Source: DUZB01 sp964407525 (GTDB lineage: Bacteria > Desulfobacterota > DSM-4660 > Desulfatiglandales > Desulfatiglandaceae). From it: a stretch of 19,681 nucleotides of DNA. A model generated the notes under the pieces. The model did not search any database, was not told the DNA's origin, and worked only from the letters and a program-made list of their open reading frames with translations. This document shows positions 16,244 to 19,681 of this stretch, piece by piece. The stretch's first letter is position 1, and every line of letters begins with the position of its first letter. A program made the translations under genes and the position numbers. The DNA is taken from positions 1 to 19,681 of the forward strand of contig CAYOWC010000061.1 of assembly GCA_964407525.1 (NCBI GenBank), given 5' to 3'.

Positions 16244-17227
16244 ATGAAAAAAGGAAAGATTGTAAGTGGAATGAGACCAACCGGAAAGTTGCATCTTGGG
16301 CATCTGCACGGGGCACTCCTCAACTGGAAAAAACTTCAGGAAGAGTACCAATGCCATTATTTTATTGCTGACTGGCATGCACTGACCAGTGAGTATGCAC
16401 ACCCTGAAATTATTCGGGAAAGCAGGTATGATATCGTTGCAGATTGGATTTCAGTAGGGCTTGATCCCGAAGAATCGATATTTTTTGTCCAGTCCGAGAT
16501 TAAAGAGCACACGGAGCTTCATCTGATATTTTCTATGATCACTCCGTTGCCCTGGTTGGAAAGAAACCCCACCTACAAAGAGCAGTTGACGGAACTTGCA
16601 AAGAAAGAGATCTCCACGTACGGATTCCTGGGTTATCCTGTCTTACAGGCTGCGGATATTCTCATGTACAAAGCCAATGGCGTGCCTGTAGGTGTAGACC
16701 AGGCACCCCATGTTGAACTCACGAGAGAAATCGCACGACGTTTTAACCATCTCTATGGAGAGGTCTTTCCTGTTCCCGATACAGTGCTTGCGCCCACGTC
16801 CAAACTGTTAGGAATCGATAGACGCAAAATGAGTAAGAGTTATGGCAATGCCATTGGCCTGACTGATTCAGACAAGGAAATTGATTCCAAAGTTTCTCAA
16901 ATGGTAACCGATCCCCAGAGGGCCAGGAAAAGCGACCCGGGAGATCCGGATGTCTGCAATGTTTTCACCCTTCACGAAATCTATTCGGATGCTTCAGATG
17001 TGGCGGAGATAAAAAAAACATGTCGTACAGCCGGGATTGGGTGCGTGGAATGTAAAAAGAAAATGGCAGCCAGTTTAAAAAATGGACTCGCTCCCATTCG
17101 AGAAAAGCGGAATGATCTGGCCGAAAATATGGACAAGGTCAAAGAAATAGTTGAAGAAGGAAACAAAAAGGCAAGGGCTGTTGCAGTGAAAACAATGGCA
17201 CAGGTGAGAGATGCAGTGAAAATATAA
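16244..17227 (+). CDS. trpS: Tryptophanyl-tRNA synthetase
   Basis: This 327-residue class I synthetase charges tRNA-Trp. It has HLGH (17-20), the HIGH-equivalent, after GMRPTGKL, and KMSKS at 195-199. It has the short bacterial form. The start at MKKGKIVSGMRPTG is typical of the family; an ATG-like start at 16196 would add 16 atypical residues. GGGAGA lies 10-16 nt upstream. It follows the nucleotidyltransferase gene by 60 nt, so both may be in one operon and both serve tRNA. A large inverted repeat follows the stop. Confidence 0.95.
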   Translation: MKKGKIVSGMRPTGKLHLGHLHGALLNWKKLQEEYQCHYFIADWHALTSEYAHPEIIRESRYDIVADWISVGLDPEESIFFVQSEIKEHTELHLIFSMITPLPWLERNPTYKEQLTELAKKEISTYGFLGYPVLQAADILMYKANGVPVGVDQAPHVELTREIARRFNHLYGEVFPVPDTVLAPTSKLLGIDRRKMSKSYGNAIGLTDSDKEIDSKVSQMVTDPQRARKSDPGDPDVCNVFTLHEIYSDASDVAEIKKTCRTAGIGCVECKKKMAASLKNGLAPIREKRNDLAENMDKVKEIVEEGNKKARAVAVKTMAQVRDAVKI

Positions 17228-17239
17228 CGATACCTAAAA

Positions 17240-17408
17240 GCAGCAATTAGCTTTTGAGCTATTAGCCGTTAGCTTAATGATGTAATCAGTTCAGATTAGT
17301 TTTTTCTGTATTTCAACTTTCACCTTTTTGATTCTGAGCTGTTTTTCCGTAAACGATTTATTTTATGGGACTAACAGCTAACGGCTAAGTGCTAATTGCA
17401 GCTTTTTT
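17240..17408. repeat. Long imperfect inverted repeat between trpS and scpA
   Basis: The left arm (17240-17276) and right arm (17372-17402) are mutually complementary, with perfect blocks of 13 nt (TTAGCCGTTAGCT, 17262-17274, with AGCTAACGGCTAA, 17376-17388) and 9 nt (GCAATTAGC, 17243-17251, with GCTAATTGC, 17391-17399). The left arm has about 7 extra bases, and the centre is about 95 nt. Six T follow the right arm (17403-17408), so the transcript could end here after trpS. The GCTAA-rich arms look like a dispersed, MITE-like element. No coding sequence lies inside. Confidence 0.7.
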
Positions 17409-17424
17409 GTGATAGCGAACCCGT

Positions 17425-18168
17425 ATGGAATATGAAGTTAAATTAGAGATATTTGAAGGTCCTCTGGATCTGCTTATCCATCTGATTAACAAGAATGAGG
17501 TGGATATCTTCGATATTCCCATCTCCAGAATTGCGGACCAATACCTCGAATATCTCGATATGATGGAGGCCTTGAATGTCAGCGTAGCGGGCGATTTTCT
17601 GGTAATGGCCTCCACCCTCATTCACATTAAATCGAAAACCCTGCTGCCTGATTTTGGTGACATCGATGACGAGGAGGACCCGCGCCTTGAAATTACCCGG
17701 CCTCTTCTGGAATACATGCAATTAAAGGAAAAGGCGCAGGAACTTGGCGAAAGGAACATGCTGGGCAGGGATGTCTTTTCGAGGCAGGAATCGGTTTCCT
17801 CACAACGTTTACTTGAAGGGGAAGCTGCGCCGCTCGAAGTGAGCCTCTTTCAGTTGATGGATGCATTCAGGCAAATTATGGACCAGCACCGGCCAGGCAG
17901 CGGCATACACATTCAATCTGAAAGATGGAGCATTAAAGAAAAGTCGCAATTTATTCTGGATGTTCTCAAAAAGAGGAGCCCCATTTTTTTTCATGATCTT
18001 TTTAATAAGGAAGGGACGGTTTCTGAATTTATTGTAACGTTTCTGGCCCTTCTGGAGCTCGTGCACTCAGGCTTTGTCAAGTTGTTACAGACTTCGCACA
18101 GGAGCGACATTAAACTGATGGCCTGTTTTGAAGACAATACGGACGATTCTTCATGGAAAAACCACTGA
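17425..18168 (+). CDS. scpA: Segregation and condensation protein A
   Basis: This 247-residue kleisin subunit of the bacterial SMC condensin begins with the typical VKLEIFEGPLDLLIHLI and NEVDIFDIPI segments and has VAGDFLVMASTLIHIKSKTLLP. The C-terminal part (WSIKEKSQFILDVLKK, FIVTFLALLELV) is the winged helix that binds the SMC head. It acts with ScpB and Smc in compacting and separating chromosomes. It overlaps scpB by 16 nt. It starts 17 nt after the T-run of the inverted repeat and has no strong ribosome site. Confidence 0.95.
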   Translation: MEYEVKLEIFEGPLDLLIHLINKNEVDIFDIPISRIADQYLEYLDMMEALNVSVAGDFLVMASTLIHIKSKTLLPDFGDIDDEEDPRLEITRPLLEYMQLKEKAQELGERNMLGRDVFSRQESVSSQRLLEGEAAPLEVSLFQLMDAFRQIMDQHRPGSGIHIQSERWSIKEKSQFILDVLKKRSPIFFHDLFNKEGTVSEFIVTFLALLELVHSGFVKLLQTSHRSDIKLMACFEDNTDDSSWKNH

Positions 18169-18788
18169 AGCTGATTATTGAGGCCCTCCTGTTTGCTTCC
18201 CCCGACCCATTGAGTCAGAAGGAGATGGGAAATTGTCTTCCGGAAATACCGTTGCTGGAAATCAAGGATGCGCTGGCTGAACTTCAAGTCGATTATCAGG
18301 CCTTGGACCGGAGCTTCACCGTCGAAGAGGTGGCGGGGGGATTCCATCTGAGGACGAAATCGTTTTATGCTCCGTATATACTGAAAATGCTACGGAATTC
18401 GCCTGCGAGATTGTCTCGGGCCGCTCTGGAAACACTGGCGATTGTTGCCTACAAACAACCGGTAATCAGGCAGGAAATCGAGCGAATCCGCGGAGTGGAT
18501 GCAGGTGGAGTCCTTCGTACGCTTCTGGAAAAAAATCTGGTTAAGATCATGGGTAGGAAGGCCATTCCTGGAAGGCCGCTCATTTATGGAACAACCAGGA
18601 AATTTCTCGAAGTATTTGATTTGAAAAATCTGGATTCATTGCCAAAATTGAAAGAAATCAGTGATCTTATTCCCTCCATGGAATCTCCACATCAAACTTC
18701 AATCCAGGAACAAATAGAACAAGAGAAGGAAGGAAAAGACGGGAAACTGCAGGTTGAAACAAAACAGGACGAGCGGAATGACATTTGA
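18153..18788 (+). CDS. scpB: Segregation and condensation protein B
   Basis: This 211-residue winged-helix dimer binds ScpA within the SMC complex. It shows the family segments LKLIIEALLFASPDPLS, ALETLAIVAYKQPVIRQEIE and IRGVDAGGVLRTLLEKNLVKIMGRK followed by GRPLIYGTTRKFLE. The last 40 residues (QEQIEQEKEGKDGKLQ) are charged and probably disordered. The ATG lies inside scpA and the stop lies inside the pseudouridine synthase gene (11-nt overlap), so all three genes are likely translationally coupled. Confidence 0.95.
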   Translation: MEKPLKLIIEALLFASPDPLSQKEMGNCLPEIPLLEIKDALAELQVDYQALDRSFTVEEVAGGFHLRTKSFYAPYILKMLRNSPARLSRAALETLAIVAYKQPVIRQEIERIRGVDAGGVLRTLLEKNLVKIMGRKAIPGRPLIYGTTRKFLEVFDLKNLDSLPKLKEISDLIPSMESPHQTSIQEQIEQEKEGKDGKLQVETKQDERNDI

Positions 18789-19557
18789 AGACGCGAAGAA
18801 AGCGGAGGTCAATGTCTCCGATTTTGGAAACAAGGCCCAGAGGTTGAATAAGATTCTGTCCACAGCTGGACTTTCTTCGAGAAGGCAGGCCGATCGATGG
18901 ATCAGCGAAGGCCGTGTTGCGGTAAACGGACATGTTATCAGGAAACTGGGGTCCGCTGCCGTATGGGGAAATGACAGTATCAAACTGGATGGAAAAGAGA
19001 TTCCCGAACCTCCCGGGAAGCTATATTTACTACTGAATAAACCTTTTGGGTATATTTGTTCTCTTCGAGATCCGGAAGGAAGACCTTTGGTGACGGACCT
19101 GCTGGAAAAAATTCCCCAACGGGTCTACCCGGTTGGCAGGTTGGATTTTGATTCTCTCGGTCTCTTGCTCCTGACCAACGATGGAGAGTGGACCTACCGA
19201 CTCACCCACCCCAAATATCAGATTCCCCGTACGTATAAAGTGACTATGGAAGGAAAGATAACCGATCAGGCTATGAATCGCCTGAGGGATGGCATGCCCC
19301 TTCATGACGGTCCCAGCGGTTTGTCCAAGGTGACACTGCTCTCAAGAAATGAGCGGAAAAGTCTGATCAGGATGACCATTACCCAGGGCAGGAACAGGCA
19401 GGTGAGAAGAATGCTGGAAGCAGTGGGACATCAAGTGGTCCATCTGGTTCGCATCTCTTACGGAAATCTCCAGTTGGGCAATCTTAAAAACGGACAATAC
19501 CGTTTCCTGAAGGATGACGAGATACGGACCATGAAAAAGTTTGTGAAAATACCCTGA
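18778..19557 (+). CDS. rluB: 23S rRNA pseudouridine synthase, RsuA/RluB family
   Basis: This protein has 259 residues from the ATG at 18778. An in-frame ATG at 18754 would add 8 residues deeper inside scpB; the overlap geometry favours 18778. An S4 RNA-binding domain (about 20-80: RLNKILSTAGLSSRRQADRW) precedes the catalytic domain. The catalytic aspartate is D123 in VGRLDFDSLGLLLLTNDG, and the family segments LLNKPFGY and ITQGRNRQVRRM are present. RluB acts on 23S rRNA near the peptidyl-transferase centre, but the exact site cannot be told from RsuA or RluF by eye; scpAB adjacency favours RluB. The 76 nt after it show no clear terminator. Confidence 0.9.
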   Translation: MTFEDAKKAEVNVSDFGNKAQRLNKILSTAGLSSRRQADRWISEGRVAVNGHVIRKLGSAAVWGNDSIKLDGKEIPEPPGKLYLLLNKPFGYICSLRDPEGRPLVTDLLEKIPQRVYPVGRLDFDSLGLLLLTNDGEWTYRLTHPKYQIPRTYKVTMEGKITDQAMNRLRDGMPLHDGPSGLSKVTLLSRNERKSLIRMTITQGRNRQVRRMLEAVGHQVVHLVRISYGNLQLGNLKNGQYRFLKDDEIRTMKKFVKIP

Positions 19558-19633
19558 TTTTTTTGTTGCCATGTCCGGTCTTGTTGTTGTAACGTAGCAA
19601 CCGTTTTAGGATTACCAAGCTGGTTTTGTTTTC

Positions 19634-19681
19634 GGGCGGTTAACTCAGCGGGAGAGTGCCATCCTCACACGGTGGAAGCCG
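19634..19681 (+). tRNA. tRNA-Val(CAC), 5' part, cut by window edge
   Basis: GGGCGGT (19634-19640) forms the 5' acceptor arm. A D-arm ACTCAGCGGGAGAGT follows, then the anticodon stem CCATC/GGTGG with loop CTCACAC, placing anticodon CAC at 19666-19668, which reads the valine codon GUG. The variable region begins AAGCC. The T-arm and 3' acceptor strand lie beyond the window, so acceptor pairing cannot be checked. Confidence 0.85.

Noticed and set aside
1..19681. CRISPR array, insertion sequence or phage integrase
   Set aside because: No regularly spaced repeats, transposase or integrase motifs were seen on either strand.

Overview
The window looks like a chromosome segment from a mesophilic Desulfobacterota (deltaproteobacterial) bacterium. 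This rests on gene content and order: rpoZ with a DnaJ paralogue, dksA, a very long DHH-CBS tRNA nucleotidyltransferase, trpS, scpA, scpB, rluB and a tRNA-Val. The genus cannot be fixed from sequence alone. About two thirds is ordinary core genome. The first 9.4 kb is accessory.

Region 1 (1-7.1 kb) holds a divergent cluster. On the minus strand, a radical SAM protein (1565-2863) is followed 7 nt later by a ketoacyl-ACP-synthase-III-like enzyme (412-1557). On the plus strand come a small protein with a probable helix-turn-helix tail (3390-3785), a BtrH-type acyltransferase-like protein (3805-4806), an ABC ATPase (4831-5571) and an ABC-2 permease (5651-6985). Together they suggest that an acyl or polyketide-like unit is made or moved by the KAS III homologue, modified by the radical SAM enzyme, transferred by the BtrH homologue and exported by the ABC pair. 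No acyl carrier protein and no substrate gene is visible, so the product is unknown. This is the best candidate for an undescribed system.

Region 2 (7.0-11.3 kb) holds a hybrid histidine kinase (7107-9377) with an unusual N-terminal sensor region, then an intact comM on the minus strand (9436-10965). Just behind the permease, at about 6961-7086, is a decayed antisense fragment of a second, diverged comM. Its substitutions are mostly conservative. That points to an imported piece of another comM rather than a recent local copy, and suggests the accessory cluster arrived by recombination from a locus beside a comM gene.

Region 3 (11.3-16.2 kb) is plus-strand housekeeping: rpoZ overlapping a dnaJ paralogue, then dksA, an intrinsic terminator, and a fused DHH/CBS/tRNA nucleotidyltransferase.

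Region 4 (16.2-19.7 kb) holds trpS, a large inverted repeat, the overlapping genes scpA-scpB-rluB, and the 5' part of tRNA-Val(CAC) cut by the window edge.
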